Part shown: one piece after another, positions 46,932-57,867 of the stretch
Layout of the letters: every line of letters starts with the position of its first letter
Position numbering within the stretch: position 1 is the first letter of the stretch
NCBI RefSeq assembly: GCF_027887165.1
Contig: NC_077232.1
Location: 78,149,369 to 78,213,368 of the forward strand
Length of the DNA: 64,000 nt
From: Monodelphis domestica
Taxonomy: Eukaryota > Chordata > Mammalia > Didelphimorphia > Didelphidae
Reading direction: 5' to 3'
The notes under the pieces: model-generated
What the model was told of the DNA's origin: nothing
The model's database searches: none
The model's input: the letters and a program-made list of their open reading frames with translations, nothing else
Translations under genes and position numbers: made by a program

Positions 46932-47077
46932 GTAACTTTTCAAACTCCTTTGCGAGATCCACAGACAAATAGAATTTTAAGCCCAAACATGACACGCCAA
47001 CTTGAGAACTGTTTTACTCTGGATGATGGTACAGATGATTTAAAAAATTCTCAGCTGCCTACATCAAGATGTGAAAA
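46932..47077 (+). CDS. TACC3: TACC3 exon 3, residues 55-103
   Basis: The acceptor is AAATAG, and GTAAGTT follows the last coding base. The product VTFQTPLRDPQTNRILSPNM is almost identical to human TACC3 (VTFQTPLRDPQTHRILSPSM), followed by a less conserved acidic tail. The 146-nt exon leaves two bases of a Lys codon for exon 4. Confidence 0.97.
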
Positions 47078-47830
47078 GTAAGTTTTGGACAAGCCATTGT
47101 GATCTAATTTAAGATTCTCTTGACTGGATATAGAGATAATGGAGATGAAGTGACAACTTTTTCTTGATTCTAACATATTTCAATTGGTTATTAAAGTGAC
47201 TGATATACTATGACCTATCACAGTTGACAATTCAAAGCTTATAACCCGGAAACTTTTCACTAGTAAAAAACAACCAGTATAACATATTTGGATGAAATGA
47301 AGAGAGACATCAGTTTCTCTCCAGAAACTATGCTCCTGAATTGTACTGCTAATAACTTCATAGTCTCATTTTAAGTTAGCTCTTCCCTCAGGGTATTTCC
47401 CTTGCTTTGCTTCCTCTACCTTGCCTCTGTCCCTGCCATGCTTACATGAATATACTCTCCTCCAAAATTTTGCTCTCTCTCTTATTTTTTTTGCTGAATC
47501 ACCTGAGTCTTTTCTTTATCTTTAAGGAAATTTCAGAGGTAGACAGGGGGAGAAGTTTGGCCTTATTGGGAAGAGATGATTATATTTAGAACTAGTGAAT
47601 ATCTGACTCCAAAAATGAAGTCAGTCCCTAGCATCTGGTATACCTCATTATGTATACCAGCATATATGATATATATTTACCTATAAATATTATTTCTGAG
47701 TAGCATTATACTGTAGGATAAATTCTTAAAGTGGAGGTTAAGACAAATATATTCTATATGCTTGTGAATAATCTCAAATGAATTAAAAATTAATTTTGAA
47801 GGTCTGCTACTTTTAAAAAATTTCTTATAG
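47078..47830 (+). other. TACC3 intron 3
   Basis: No repeat recognised; ends TTTCTTATAG. Confidence 0.9.
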
Positions 47831-48904
47831 AAATCAGCAGGTAACCAAGGAAGTTGACAGTAAAACTACGAGTGAAGAGCTTCAAAGACAAGAAACAAAT
47901 CCTGCACCTTATCCAGATGATGTGCTACCGGTGAAAAGCAGTGACTCCTACAATATTGACTTGGATATTCTGGATGATTTTAATCCATTTGTAACCTCAT
48001 CCCAAATTCCAAGGTCTTATGAAAGTTTATTAAAGTCTGAAATTGTCTTAGAAGAAGAAATTAACTGTTACTCATTGGATAATACTTTACCATTTATTTC
48101 TGAAGGCTTTAAAGAGTCTCCAGGAATAAAATCTTCTAAAAGCCCTGGAAAAACCTTGGAGAAAACCTGTGATAGTATAAGATCTGCTTCATTGGTTGAC
48201 AAAAGCACTAATGAAATAAATAGAGATCCAGCATTAAAGGATGATTCAGATGGCAATGTGGTTATTCAGAATCTTATTGTGAATGAAATGGTGCCTAATA
48301 AAGAGCAGAAATCATCTTTGCACTCTGGACAACCTGAAGAACCACTTTCGAATACAGCGCAAGATCCTCAGTCTGCTAGTGTGTCAACACATTTGCCAGC
48401 TTGTAACCCTGATTTTGTCAACAATGATGAAAAAAAGGTTATTGATTCTGAATTACCAAATTTTCCCCTAGCAGAAGAAAAGCCTGTTCAAGCGGTTGGG
48501 CCTTTGAAATACCAGCCTATAAAACTAGAATTTGACTTTTCTGATAATATTACTCTCAAGCCACCACCAAGTAAACTAGGGAAGGGGCCTGCAGTTAAAC
48601 CTCTTTCCAAGAAACCACCTGTAACTCAAGGGAATGTGACAAAAAACTTGGCAAAGGAAAACACATGTCAGGATAAAGAAAATATCGACCCTCTTCCAAA
48701 GGGATCTTATACTTTAGATTGGGACAAGCTTAATGATCCAAACTTTAACCCATTTGGAGAAAAGGCTAAGCCTTCTACTTTTGATCGCCAGAAATCTAGT
48801 AATGAAACCACTCAACATCAAGAAAATCACATAGCACAGAAAGACTGTCCTTCCACTGAGGAGCAGAATAGTGTGACTGTTATTGATGACATATCTAGAA
48901 ATCA
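47831..48904 (+). CDS. TACC3: TACC3 large exon 4, residues 103-461
   Basis: This 1,074-nt exon is the long, rapidly evolving central region. It begins NQQVTKEVDSKTT (human NQQLIKEVDAKTT). Two islands are conserved: PIKLEFDFSDNITLKPPP (human PVKLEFDVSDGATSK) and SYTLDWDKLNDPNFNPFGEK (human SYHLDWDKMDDPNFIPFG), the latter an SDP-type motif shared by TACC proteins. DKENIDP just before it is a second KEN-type motif. The rest is acidic, Ser/Pro-rich and probably disordered. The short tandem peptide repeats of primate and mouse TACC3 are not seen. The exon ends in phase 2 at CA before GTAAGT; the next exon completes Gln. Confidence 0.96.
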
Positions 48905-48964
48905 GTAAGTAAAAGTTCCTTAATGGGCAAGTTGTCTACTATATTATTAGAAGCTTGAGATTTC

Positions 48965-49132
48965 CTTATTTTTCTAAACCCATACCTTCTATTATAGAAT
49001 CAATACTGAATATTATTTTCAAGGCAGAAGAGTGGTCAGGGCTAGGCAATGGAAGTTAAATGACTTGCCCAGGGTCATAATGCTAGACCTCCTTTCCCTA
49101 GGCCTAACTCTCAGTCCACTTAGTTGCCCCCA
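48965..49132 (-). repeat. tRNA-derived SINE, internally deleted
   Basis: Reverse copy in TACC3 intron 4: AAACCCATACCTTCTATTAT start, part of the middle missing, ends CACTTAGTTGCCCCC. Confidence 0.75.
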
Positions 49133-49805
49133 GATCTCAGAATTTCTTTAAGAATTCCATATTAATAATTATTAAAATTGTAGTTGTAATTTATAAATCC
49201 ATTTATTATAATAATCAAATTCTAAACTTGTCTCTTCCAAAACAGCAAACTTAATTTCCCTTCAAACAAGAGATATCAAACTAAGTTTAACTATTAAGAG
49301 AACAAAATGACTATTGAAGAAGGAAAATGATTTGCCCAGTGTAGATCTGGCATTCTAATTATTCCACTTTAGAGATATAACTTTTAGAATCTGATGGTAT
49401 ATCTAAAAAGTGATTCTTTAATATTGATTTTTTTTAGAAGATTTGTTCAACTTCTTATTATCTCTTATGAATAAGTGTTGGCATTACTATATTTCTACTG
49501 TGGCTCATATTTCAGTGTGTTCAGGGTTGACATTACTAGTTTGTTCTTTTTTGATCACAGTAAGTTCATTTTCTTTGTTCTATTAAAAATATTCACTTAA
49601 CAAAAGCCGAGCATGCAGGGTGACTTCACAGATTTTTATTATTGGCACACCTCTTAACTTTTATTGTATCAGTCCTATGGACTCTCCCTTTTTCCTTGAG
49701 TATCCAATTTAGATTGATACAAGTGTATCAATAGCATGTTCTAGGCTAATGTAAATTTTAATTAACTATTGGCTATTAATTTTAAACTTTTTGTATTGTC
49801 TTTAG
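49133..49805 (+). other. Rest of TACC3 intron 4
   Basis: AT-rich, no feature beyond the acceptor. Confidence 0.6.
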
Positions 49806-49884
49806 GCAGGTTATTATCCCTGTTGCTGCTACTGCTGATAAATCTGTGCTCCCAGTAGTAGAAACTTTGATAGCAGTGGATCAG
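49806..49884 (+). CDS. TACC3: TACC3 exon 5, residues 461-487
   Basis: The exon lies between a TCTTTAG acceptor and a GTATGG donor, 79 nt. It completes the split Gln codon and encodes QVIIPVAATADKSVLPVVET and LIAVDQ, ending in phase 0. Conservation with human is weak, as expected for this region. Frame continuity with both neighbours supports it. Confidence 0.85.
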
Positions 49885-50011
49885 GTATGGTATACTTCAT
49901 TATAGCAAGGTTATAGAATCTGAGGTAGGAGGGATCTCAAAGGATGTTCTATATACATTATGTATTATTAATTAAGGGTCTAGCTGATTATTTTTTTATT
50001 TTTGTTGACAG

Positions 50012-50038
50012 GCAGAGGCAGATGCTATCCAACACCAG
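50012..50038 (+). CDS. TACC3: TACC3 candidate 27-nt microexon, residues 488-496
   Basis: Nine codons (AEADAIQHQ) lie between a TTGTTGACAG acceptor and a GTATTA donor. The length is a multiple of three and both flanking exons are phase 0 here, so the exon can be included or skipped without breaking the frame. The polypyrimidine tract (ATTTTTTTATTTTTGTTG) is good; the donor GTATTA is weaker than average. Support rests only on splice signals and frame, so it could be alternative or spurious. Confidence 0.55.
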
Positions 50039-50605
50039 GTATTATATAATGTAATTGTGTAGAGTTATTATATTTATATTATATATAATGGGATCTTTAT
50101 GTTTAGATATTACGAGATATTTCTTACAGTTGCATATATATGGCATGTATTTGTGTTTACACACCTACATCCACCCACACACCCATACCCACACACAGAG
50201 GTATGTATATAAGTAGTGTTTAATACTGTGCTTCTATTGCCTTCTCTTTACTCTCACTCCCATTTAGCTATTGTTTATATATCTTGTTTGTAGAATTTCT
50301 GATTATCAAGAAGTTTATTCCTGCTTTTTAACCAAGCTGTTTTTCAGCAGTTAAAAAATACACTTTTTGTAAATAAAAGAACTTTTTAACAAATGTGTGA
50401 ACAGGTAATAGAAATTGACTGAAATTATTGTTTTGTGAATCCTTAAGAGTAGAATTAGTGGATATTATGTAATATATATATATATAATTTTTATTTAATA
50501 ACGTTTTTAGTTATTGTAGTCTCAGTATAAACCTTTCATTATCATAATTACAAATTAATAGCAGTCTAGAAAGACTTTTGAGTCTCAGCTTATGTATTTT
50601 AGTTT
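50039..50605 (+). other. TACC3 intron after microexon, AT/CA-rich
   Basis: Includes a CA-rich stretch (50,155-50,200) and a TA run (50,475-50,487). Confidence 0.55.
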
Positions 50606-50611
50606 ATTTAA

Positions 50612-50892
50612 AAATAACAAACACAAACTCTTACCTTCTGACTTAGAATCAATATTAAATATCAGTTCTGAGGCAGAAGAGTGGTAAGGACTAAGCAGTT
50701 AAAGTTGACCTGTCCTGGGTCATATGACTAGTGTTCTAAACCCTGGGAGACTATATCTCCCAGGACTCTCTACTTCAACTTCCTCAGACATATCCCACTT
50801 CCTTTGAATGCACACTAGGAAGTGTTAAAGGTCTGATTTGAAACCAGGACCTCCCATCTCTAGGCCTGGTGTTCTACCCATTGAGCAATCTA
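50612..50892 (-). repeat. tRNA-derived SINE split by about 90 bp of foreign sequence
   Basis: SINE homology runs 50,628-50,730 and resumes at about 50,820. The extra segment contains CCTGGGAGA and TCTCCCAGG separated by CTATA, a perfect 9-bp hairpin stem. Confidence 0.7.
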
Positions 50893-51200
50893 GGTTCATA
50901 TGAGTATTTTTAAAAGTACTTTTAGTAGTTACCCAGCAAACTATGTTCCATCTGTGCTACTTTCCCTGATTCAGACAGCATGCACCTTTACTTAAATCTG
51001 AGATAGCTACAAATAAAAAGTGCATTTTGTTGCCCTCCTTACTGGTTAATAGTCTAATTTTATTTAAACACCCACTTTCCCCCCCAATGCATGGCTTAAA
51101 AACGTTATGTCCTCAGTTACTTTTCTTCTATGGAATACTCCATCTGCTTACTGCCAAGAAAGAAAATATTTTTGAGCCAGAATTAACTGGCTTAAATGAA
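50893..51200 (+). other. TACC3 intron 6 sequence
   Basis: No feature recognised. Confidence 0.4.
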
Positions 51201-51203
51201 CTC

Positions 51204-51206
<3 letters not shown>

Positions 51207-51266
<60 letters not shown>

Positions 51267-51278
51267 GCGCGCGCACAT
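51207..51278. repeat. (TG)n microsatellite
   Basis: About 28 TG units followed by GCGTGTGCGCGCGCAC, a Z-DNA-prone tract in TACC3 intron 6. Confidence 0.97.
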
Positions 51279-51639
51279 GCATGCCTCAGGTAGAAAATAC
51301 TTGAATTAAAAGTTGAAGGAAACTAGAGATTCAAAGAAACTGAGGTGTACTTTTGTGAAGGCATGAAAACAGTCTGTGTAGGGCATGAAAGGGAGAAGAT
51401 GAAATTTAGCTTATAGGAGGAACATCAAACAGGCCAACTTGTCTGGATCACAGAATCCAATTTTGAATTAATTATAAGAACTGTTTCCTCTCCCAATTTT
51501 ATCTATTTCAAGAGGATTTTTTTTTTTTGTAAAGTGAATCCTGTATGTATGGCATTTAGGGAGATTTTTTGTTTGGGAGAGAAAGGAGCCCCATCTTGGA
51601 TCTTTCAGCACACAGGGCCTATGCAATCCTTTGACTACT

Positions 51640-51735
51640 TTTTGTGAATAGGAATCATTCCATTTTTTGTATTTGTATCTTCAGTACCTGGCACGTAGAA
51701 GGCATATGGTAAATGCTTGTTGAGGAATTGACCCT
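51640..51735 (+). repeat. L2/THER-type 3' relic
   Basis: TTGTATCTTCAGTACCTGGC then ACGTAGAAGGCATATGGTAA. Confidence 0.6.
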
Positions 51736-51796
51736 GTAAATTGTTACTAGAAAGTAAACATTATGGAAGACCTTTATTTAATGTTTAAGTTACTTT

Positions 51797-51987
51797 TAAA
51801 TTCTTACCTTCTGTCTTAGAATCAATACTCTGTATTGGTTTTAAGACAGAAGAGTGGTAAGGGCTGGGCAATGGAGGTTAAGTGACTTGCTCTGGGTCAC
51901 ATAGCTAGGAAGGCCAAATCTGAACTCAGGATCGCCTACCTATCTTTGGGCCTGGCTCTCAATTGATTGAGCCTCCTAGTTGCCCTT
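51797..51987 (-). repeat. tRNA-derived marsupial SINE
   Basis: Reverse copy: TTCTTACCTTCTGTCTTAGA to TCCTAGTTGCCC, 80 bp upstream of TACC3 exon 7. Confidence 0.8.
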
Positions 51988-52066
51988 GTTTAATTCTTTA
52001 AATTAAAAAAAAACCTTGATATTTGGTTCTGCCAGGACCAAGATTTAATTCTGAAATTATTTTTAG

Positions 52067-52226
52067 GAGAAAACAGAAAATTCTTCAGATACTTCAGTTG
52101 GCACAAGCATTCAAGTTAGTCCATTGTTGACCACTGACTCTGAACTCCACCAGAAGGAAGAATTGGATACAAGTGCCAAGATAAAAGCTGCCATCTCTGA
52201 AGAGGACTTCAAGTCTCCTTCACAAG
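52067..52226 (+). CDS. TACC3: TACC3 exon 7, residues 497-550
   Basis: The acceptor is TATTTTTAG and the donor GTAAAT; length 160 nt. It encodes EKTENSSDTSVGTSIQVSPL then a Glu/Lys-rich stretch ending EEDFKSPSQ. Human TACC3 has a similar acidic segment (LELKEESFRDPAEVLG) just before the Aurora A module. It ends with one base of a Val codon that exon 8 completes. Confidence 0.88.
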
Positions 52227-52324
52227 GTAAATGACTTTCTAGGAAATAAACTTATTTACCTTGAAGATCCTTTAAAATTGAATGTTCTCTAGTGTTCTCT
52301 AATGCCTGCTTGCTTTCAAACTTG

Positions 52325-52470
52325 TTCATTTCAATCAACCAATAAGCATTTATTCAACACTTTTCTATGCCACATAGTAGGAAGGCAAAGACAAAAATTG
52401 TAGCTGCTCTCTGGCTTCAAGGAGCTTACTTTCTGCCTGGAGGAAATGTCATTTGTACAAAGATAAGTAA
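52325..52470 (+). repeat. THER-type SINE relic
   Basis: CCAATAAGCATTTATTCAAC then CTGGCTTCAAGGAGCTTACT. Confidence 0.6.
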
Positions 52471-53032
52471 CTTCTGGGTGCTTTCAGGAAGAAGAGAACA
52501 CTAACTTTAACTTTCAGAATCATCTGGGAGTTATCAAAGAAAAAAGTAAAAGAGGGAAATGTATTCTTAATATAGGTGGAGGATTGGTTGGCCAGATACA
52601 CACAAGTTCAAAATGGAACCAGCAGAGAATATAGCAACTAGCCAAATGTATAGTTTGACTGTGGTTAGAGCCACATTGCACAAGATCTTGAAGTGTCTTG
52701 GCTGAAGAATTGGGGGATTTTTCTAAAAAAAAAAATCATTCTGAATGTGAACACCCAGAAAAAACATTTTCACAGACATAGCAGAACATACCAAAATAGT
52801 ATGGTGTGTGAAACCATGAGTCTCCATTTCATGATACTTGCTTTTTAAAAAATATGTAATTTCATGTTATTTTCAAAATTGTTTTCCTTCTCTAAACTTT
52901 CATTTGAATTTCCTTCTGCTTTCTCTGTTCAACTCGTTTTCAAATTCAATTTTATTTTCAGTCTGAATTATTTCCTCTATCTCTCCCAGTGAGAAAGTGA
53001 GAAAAATAAAACCTTTTAGAAACTTATATGGT
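52471..53032 (+). other. TACC3 intron 7 sequence
   Basis: No feature recognised. Confidence 0.4.
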
Positions 53033-53035
53033 TGA

Positions 53036-53205
53036 GGGCAATTGGGTGGCTCAGTAGATTGAGAGCAAGGCTCAGAAATAGGAGATCCTGAGTTCAAATT
53101 TGGCCTCAGACATATAACCCCTATTGCCTAGCCCTTACTGCTCTTTTGCCTTGGAACCAATATACAGTATTGATTCTAAGATGGAAGGCGAGGGCTTAAA
53201 AAAAA
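53036..53205 (+). repeat. tRNA-derived SINE, internally deleted
   Basis: AGGGCAATTGGGTGGCTCAG head; the segment with CTGTGTGACC is missing; A-rich end. Confidence 0.8.
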
Positions 53206-53224
53206 GCGAAAGAAACAAATGTTC

Positions 53225-53467
53225 AAGCAAAATAATTTCCTACACTGGTTGTATCCTTTTTCTCTCTAAATTCTTTTCTAGAGTGGCTAAACCAGTTCAC
53301 ATTTCCACCAAAACTGTTCCAAAGTTTTGCCACACTCCCTTCAGCATTTGTTATTTTCCTTTTTTGTCAACTCTGCCAGTAAATGTGAGGTGGAACCTCA
53401 GAGTTTTAATTTTAATTTTTCTAATTATAGCAATTTGGAGTATGACTTGTTCGCTTTGATTTCCACC
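53225..53467 (-). mobile_element. Old L1 fragment
   Basis: CAGTTCACATTTCCACCAAA, AGTAAATGTGAGGTGGAACC and CTCAGAGTTTTAATTTTAAT match, diverged, the L1 ORF2 region seen at 26,860-27,010. Confidence 0.7.
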
Positions 53468-53833
53468 TGTAACAGTTAAAATTTAGGGGAGATGGGGAGA
53501 CTGAGGCATCTGAGGCAGGTAGAAATTAGTTTCTCTCTGCAAGAAGTATTATATTTTTTAGAGGTTTATTAAAGGCTAAAGATTAAAGAATATACAAGTA
53601 AGAAACATGTGCCTAGGCCAGAGGCCTAGACAAAATAACCTCACATCACGCAAGAGACGCGCCTGCTCCAAAACAGAAGTCCAAAAAGAGCCAAGAGAGA
53701 GACCTCTCAAAAGCCTTTGAATCAGCTTAAATACCTTCTCGATCTCGGCCCAGGTGAGATTACAAGGCATTCTGGGGAAGTGGAGCAAAGGCTCGTGGGG
53801 ATTGTAGTCCTGTATTCGAGTCTATTTTTTATA
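53468..53833 (-). mobile_element. Solo LTR, family B, with CACC duplication
   Basis: Same family as 4,428-4,771: TGTAACAGTTAAAATT start, GGTTTATTAAAGGCTAAAG, ATACCTTCTCGATCTCGGCC. CACC stands at 53,464-53,467 and 53,834-53,837. Antisense to TACC3 in intron 7. Confidence 0.75.
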
Positions 53834-54870
53834 CACCTGAGAGTTTCCTGTTTATATCTTTGACCATGTTAGGGAGTGGCTGCCACTTCAGTTTTTTGTA
53901 TAGGGAATTAAGAGGATCAGATATTTTATGAGGTATGTTCCTTGATATGGTTATTTTTGAAGCTATTTGATAGATCAGAAGAGGGAGACCAATCAGGAGA
54001 CTATTACAGGAATACTGGAAAGAGATGATGAGTGTCTGAACTGAAATAGTGAGTATACTGAGGTGTCTGGATATTTCCTCAGTCCCCTTTTCGTACAGTA
54101 AAGCAGTCTGTGTCTTACTACTTTGGGCCAGCCGCAAGGAAGTCTTCCAAGTCAGTTATAAAACTTAACAGGTTTTTTGGTAAATAAGAGATAAGGAGGG
54201 AGGTTTTAGGATTGAGTATGGCCTAATCACTAAATTCTCTCACTTTTTTTTGCCTCTAAATCCTCCCACAAGGAGAATGCTTCTGTTGCTTGAGGCTCTC
54301 TACAAACACTTCCTGCTTCTGGCTAATAACCCCCAAAGCCCTCTCAATTCTTCCCTTCACTATAAATACTCCCTTTGTTGGTTTATCAGGATGTGACAGT
54401 TTCAGGATAAAAGGCTGAACTTTGGATGTTGGAGTTCAACCCAGTTGGGCTGGGTGTGTGGTTTGACCCTCAGCACTCACAGCAACAACTGCCTCTGGAC
54501 CACAGTGTTCTTTAGTCAGGGTTTGAGAGTCTGTAGGATCTTCTTCAAGATGGTTCTTCTGGTGAGGAAAGGTACTCCCAAAGAAGTGGAAAGGTTTCCC
54601 TTCTCACTCACAGGCTGGTAAAAACAGGATCTGCAGAGATCTGCTCCTTCTTCTCTTAGCTTCAAGGCAGGAAGAGCTCCTCTGGTAGTTGCTCCTTCAA
54701 AATCTTTCCTTCCACATTTCAGAATCTCCTGTCTTAGAGTTCCTAGCATGAGGTCATGCTAGCCTCTTCAAACCAACTTTTACTTATACTTAAGTTCATT
54801 TATATTTCCATAATTTGTACTATAATAAAACAGGGTGGCAGCATATGTATAAAAGGAGAGAAAGGATTTA
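53834..54870. other. TACC3 intron 7, L1 remnant then unclassified
   Basis: 53,850-53,885 (ATCTTTGACCATGTTAGGGA) still resembles L1. A 102-codon minus-strand open frame (53,829-54,137) has no domain I recognise. The rest is unassigned. Confidence 0.35.
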
Positions 54871-54871
54871 A

Positions 54872-55104
54872 AAAAAATTAATTTAGAATATTTTTCCTTG
54901 GTTACATGATTCATGTCCTGTCTCCCCCCCAACCCCTTAACCAATGAGCATTTCCATTGGGTTTTACATGTGTCATTGATCAAGACCTAGTTTCATATTA
55001 TTAATATTTGGATTAGGGTGATTGCTTAGAGTCTACATCCCCAATCATATCCCCATTGACCCATGTGATCAAGCAGTTGTTTTTCTTCTGTGTTTCTACT
55101 ATAG
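54872..55104 (-). mobile_element. 5'-truncated L1 3' end
   Basis: GGTTACATGATTCATGTCCT and TTTTACATGTGTCATTGATC are the 3' UTR of the second L1 subfamily. AGAAAGGAT occurs at both sides (about 54,861 and 55,105), a probable duplication. Confidence 0.85.
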
Positions 55105-55109
55105 AAAGG

Positions 55110-55790
55110 ATGGTTTTGAGAGATGATAATGGGTGGTATTGGTAGGACTTGACAAGTGATTGGATGTAGGGAGAGAAGAAAGAATAGAGTATTAATGAAC
55201 CTGGATAACTTGAATCATTAATGTAGGGTGACTCTATGAGGAAACAAGGAAAACTAATTCAGTTTTTTGCTCCTGTCAAATTTATGATGTCTGCAGGACA
55301 TTTAGGCAGCAAAATCTAGCAGGTAGTTGGTGATTCAAGCTTAGGGTTCAAGAGAAATTATCACTGTTTTGAAAGTCAACTGCCTGAAGGTGATTGAACC
55401 TGCCTGAGCTTGTCAATGGAAAATGTTGAAAGGGGCAGGGTTAGAGTTTGGCTGGGGAAGCTGTTTAGTGGACCAGCAAAAGCAATTTGGAAGGAGTTTT
55501 CAGACAAAAGGAAGAACCAGAGAACAGTGTCATGGAAGTTAAGAGAGTAGAGAATAACTATTAAGTAATATTAAAATATTCACTAAAGATGGATGCTTCT
55601 CTCCCTCCTCCTCTTTGAACTCTTCCTTATAACAAAAGAAAAATAAGTAGTAAAACTAATCTTCAAAGTGATGGTCTCTTTTAGTGTGTGACCTTCTGCA
55701 CCTTAATCCTTGATCCTCTCTATCAAGAGGATACAACTATTTATTGTCTTTTTTTTTTCTGGAGCTAAGATTGACATTACAAATCATCTC
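55110..55790 (+). other. TACC3 intron 7 sequence
   Basis: No feature recognised. Confidence 0.35.
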
Positions 55791-55808
55791 AGTTAAGTTG
55801 GCCCTTTT

Positions 55809-56028
55809 TATTTTTCATTTATTTTTTATTTTTTAAAATCCCTTACCTTCCGTCTTGGAGTTAATACTGTGTATTGGCTCCAAGGCAGAAGAGTGGTAAG
55901 GGCTAGGCACTGGGGGTTAAGTGACTTGCCCAGGGTCACACAGTTGGGAAGTGTCTGAGGCCAGATTTGAACCCATGACTTCCCATCTCTAGGCCTGACT
56001 CAATCCACGGAGCCACCCAGCTGTCCCC
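55809..56028 (-). repeat. Young tRNA-derived SINE with 14-bp target-site duplication
   Basis: AAGTTGGCCCTTTT at 55,795-55,808 repeats at 56,029-56,042 around a reverse near-consensus SINE. Confidence 0.92.
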
Positions 56029-56059
56029 AAGTTGGCCCTTTTAAAAAAAACATAATTTT

Positions 56060-56325
56060 AGTCATTTTATATATTATTCTTTTGGTTTTGCTTTCTGCTG
56101 ATTACTTTGTATGATTTTGTGCAAGTCATTCTTTTATTTGTGGACTAATTTCATTTCTTCCACTGTAACATAATTTCTTTTATATATCATGATATGTTCT
56201 ACAATTCCCTAGTTGATAGGTATCCATTTTTTTGCCCAGTTTTATTGCTGCCACAAAATATGATGCTCTTAATATTTTTGCTTTATGTCTATAGATGTTG
56301 TTATCCACTTATATATGTCCTTATA
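56060..56325 (-). mobile_element. Old L1 fragment
   Basis: ACAATTCCCTAGTTGATAGG and TTGCTGCCACAAAATATGAT are diverged forms of the L1 ORF2 C-terminal coding region. Confidence 0.65.
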
Positions 56326-56329
56326 GATG

Positions 56330-56500
56330 CTAGAATATCTATTAAGTACTTAGCATATGCCAGTCACTATGGTAAGTGTTAGGAATACAAATACAAGCTA
56401 GTGAGAGAGACCCTGCTTTCAAGGATTACATTCTAATGGGAGAAGCTAGAATATAAAGGGGAACTAGAAAGAGCATCGTGGTGAAGTGTTGCCTGGAGTT
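56330..56500 (+). repeat. THER-type SINE relic inside old L1
   Basis: TATTAAGTACTTAGCATATG and AAGGATTACATTCTAATGGG; L1-like sequence resumes at about 56,700. Confidence 0.55.
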
Positions 56501-56694
56501 GAGGGCACCATCATGTAGAGCTCCAGGACAGGAAGGGAAATAGCCCAGGTTCAGAGAATGCAAAAGCTGTCAGAGCCAAGGGGATTACAGGGGAATAGAG
56601 TGCAGGATTCTGGTGGGAAGATAGACTTGATAGTAGGTATGGTAATGGCTGAGTTTGTGGCTGGTGCCTGGGAATGCCGGGTATATGATGCGTT

Positions 56695-56800
56695 TTCTTT
56701 TTTTGACCCTTGGGATGTATATCCAGGAATTGCTGAGTTGAAGAGTTCTAAGTGGTTTTCCAGAATAATTGGATGGCAATTTATGACTACAAAGTATATT
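56695..56800 (-). mobile_element. Old L1 fragment, continuation
   Basis: CCTTGGGATGTATATCCAGG and AGTGGTTTTCCAGAATAATT correspond to the L1 region at 26,765-26,870. Confidence 0.6.
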
Positions 56801-56824
56801 TATGTGCCCTCTATTCCATTTTTG

Positions 56825-56930
56825 GACTTTCTCTGATAGAATGGAAACTCTTTGAAGGCAGGGACTGATTCATTCTTATCTTTGTATTCCTAGAGCAATT
56901 AGTAGATGCTTTGATTGATTTTTAAGGTGT
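56825..56930 (+). repeat. L2/THER-type 3' relic
   Basis: GGAAACTCTTTGAAGGCAGG then TTTGTATTCCTAGAGCAATT. Confidence 0.55.
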
Positions 56931-57670
56931 TAGGATTAAAATCTAACTTCTAGGGATTGAAGAGGAAATGGTGGAGTAGAGGTCATGTTATAGACAACTT
57001 TTCTTAAGAATTTGACAGCGAATTCTGGGATGGATAAGGCATTTTATTTAATGAGATTGAAAAGCCAGATTGTGGATTTTTTTTTTTTAAGGATATGAGA
57101 GACATGAAAATCTGTTTGTAGGGAGTACAGAAAGATCTTCCAGATAGGGAGAAGCAAGCTCTTGAAGAAGATTTCTTGAGGGGACAGGCACAAACAGGAG
57201 AGCTAGCCCAAACAGTGTGAAGGACCACCTCCTTATCAGAGATCATAACAAAGGTTCCCTTTCTATTCAATTATGGATTTAGTCCAATTTCTGTCTTGTG
57301 AGAAAACTATTCACTTGTGGGAATTGTGAGAAAACCATACTGTATTGTTTGAATATAGTTCTGGATCACCCCTTCTACCTGCTGTTTAGAAAACCCTAAC
57401 TAAGGACCTAGATTATGCTAGCCAGATTCAAAGATTGATGCAAGGAGTTTTCTCATAATTGTACATCTGAAGCAACCCATATGTCTTATGAAAACAGGTC
57501 CCTTATTGGTCAATCATTTATTATTTCCATGTTTTTTGATTGTATAGAAACACTTGGGAGAAGTGGGACACTTTTTTTTTTTTAATTCCGAGAATTAGAC
57601 CTGTTTACTCTCCTCCTCCCAGCTTGGAAAGTCCCTAATCTTTCCTCTAATTAGAACCTAATGCTGTCTT
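56931..57670 (+). other. TACC3 intron 7 sequence
   Basis: No feature recognised; small open frames have no domain. Confidence 0.35.
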
Positions 57671-57678
57671 GTTTACTT

Positions 57679-57837
57679 TTTTTTAAACCCTTACCTTCTG
57701 TCTTAGAATTGATACTGAGTATTGGATGAATAACTTGCCCAACCAAGGTCATATGGCTAGGAAGTGGTTTAGATCAGATTTGGACTCCTGTCTCCTGGTC
57801 TAGTTTTCTTTCTGCTGAGCTACCTTGCTGTTCCTAA
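57679..57837 (-). repeat. tRNA-derived SINE, internally deleted
   Basis: Reverse copy: AAACCCTTACCTTCTGTCTT to AGCTACCTTGCTGTTCC. Confidence 0.75.
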
Positions 57838-57867
57838 TGCAGTTTCTAAGTGTTTACCTAAAGGTTT

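Noticed and set aside
51027-51293. 88-codon open frame ending in alternating Cys-Val
   Set aside because: It is produced by the (TG)n microsatellite.
53829-54137. 102-codon minus-strand open frame beside the family B LTR as a viral gene
   Set aside because: No retroviral motif, no polypurine tract at the LTR border, and the LTR has its own flanking duplication, so it looks solo.
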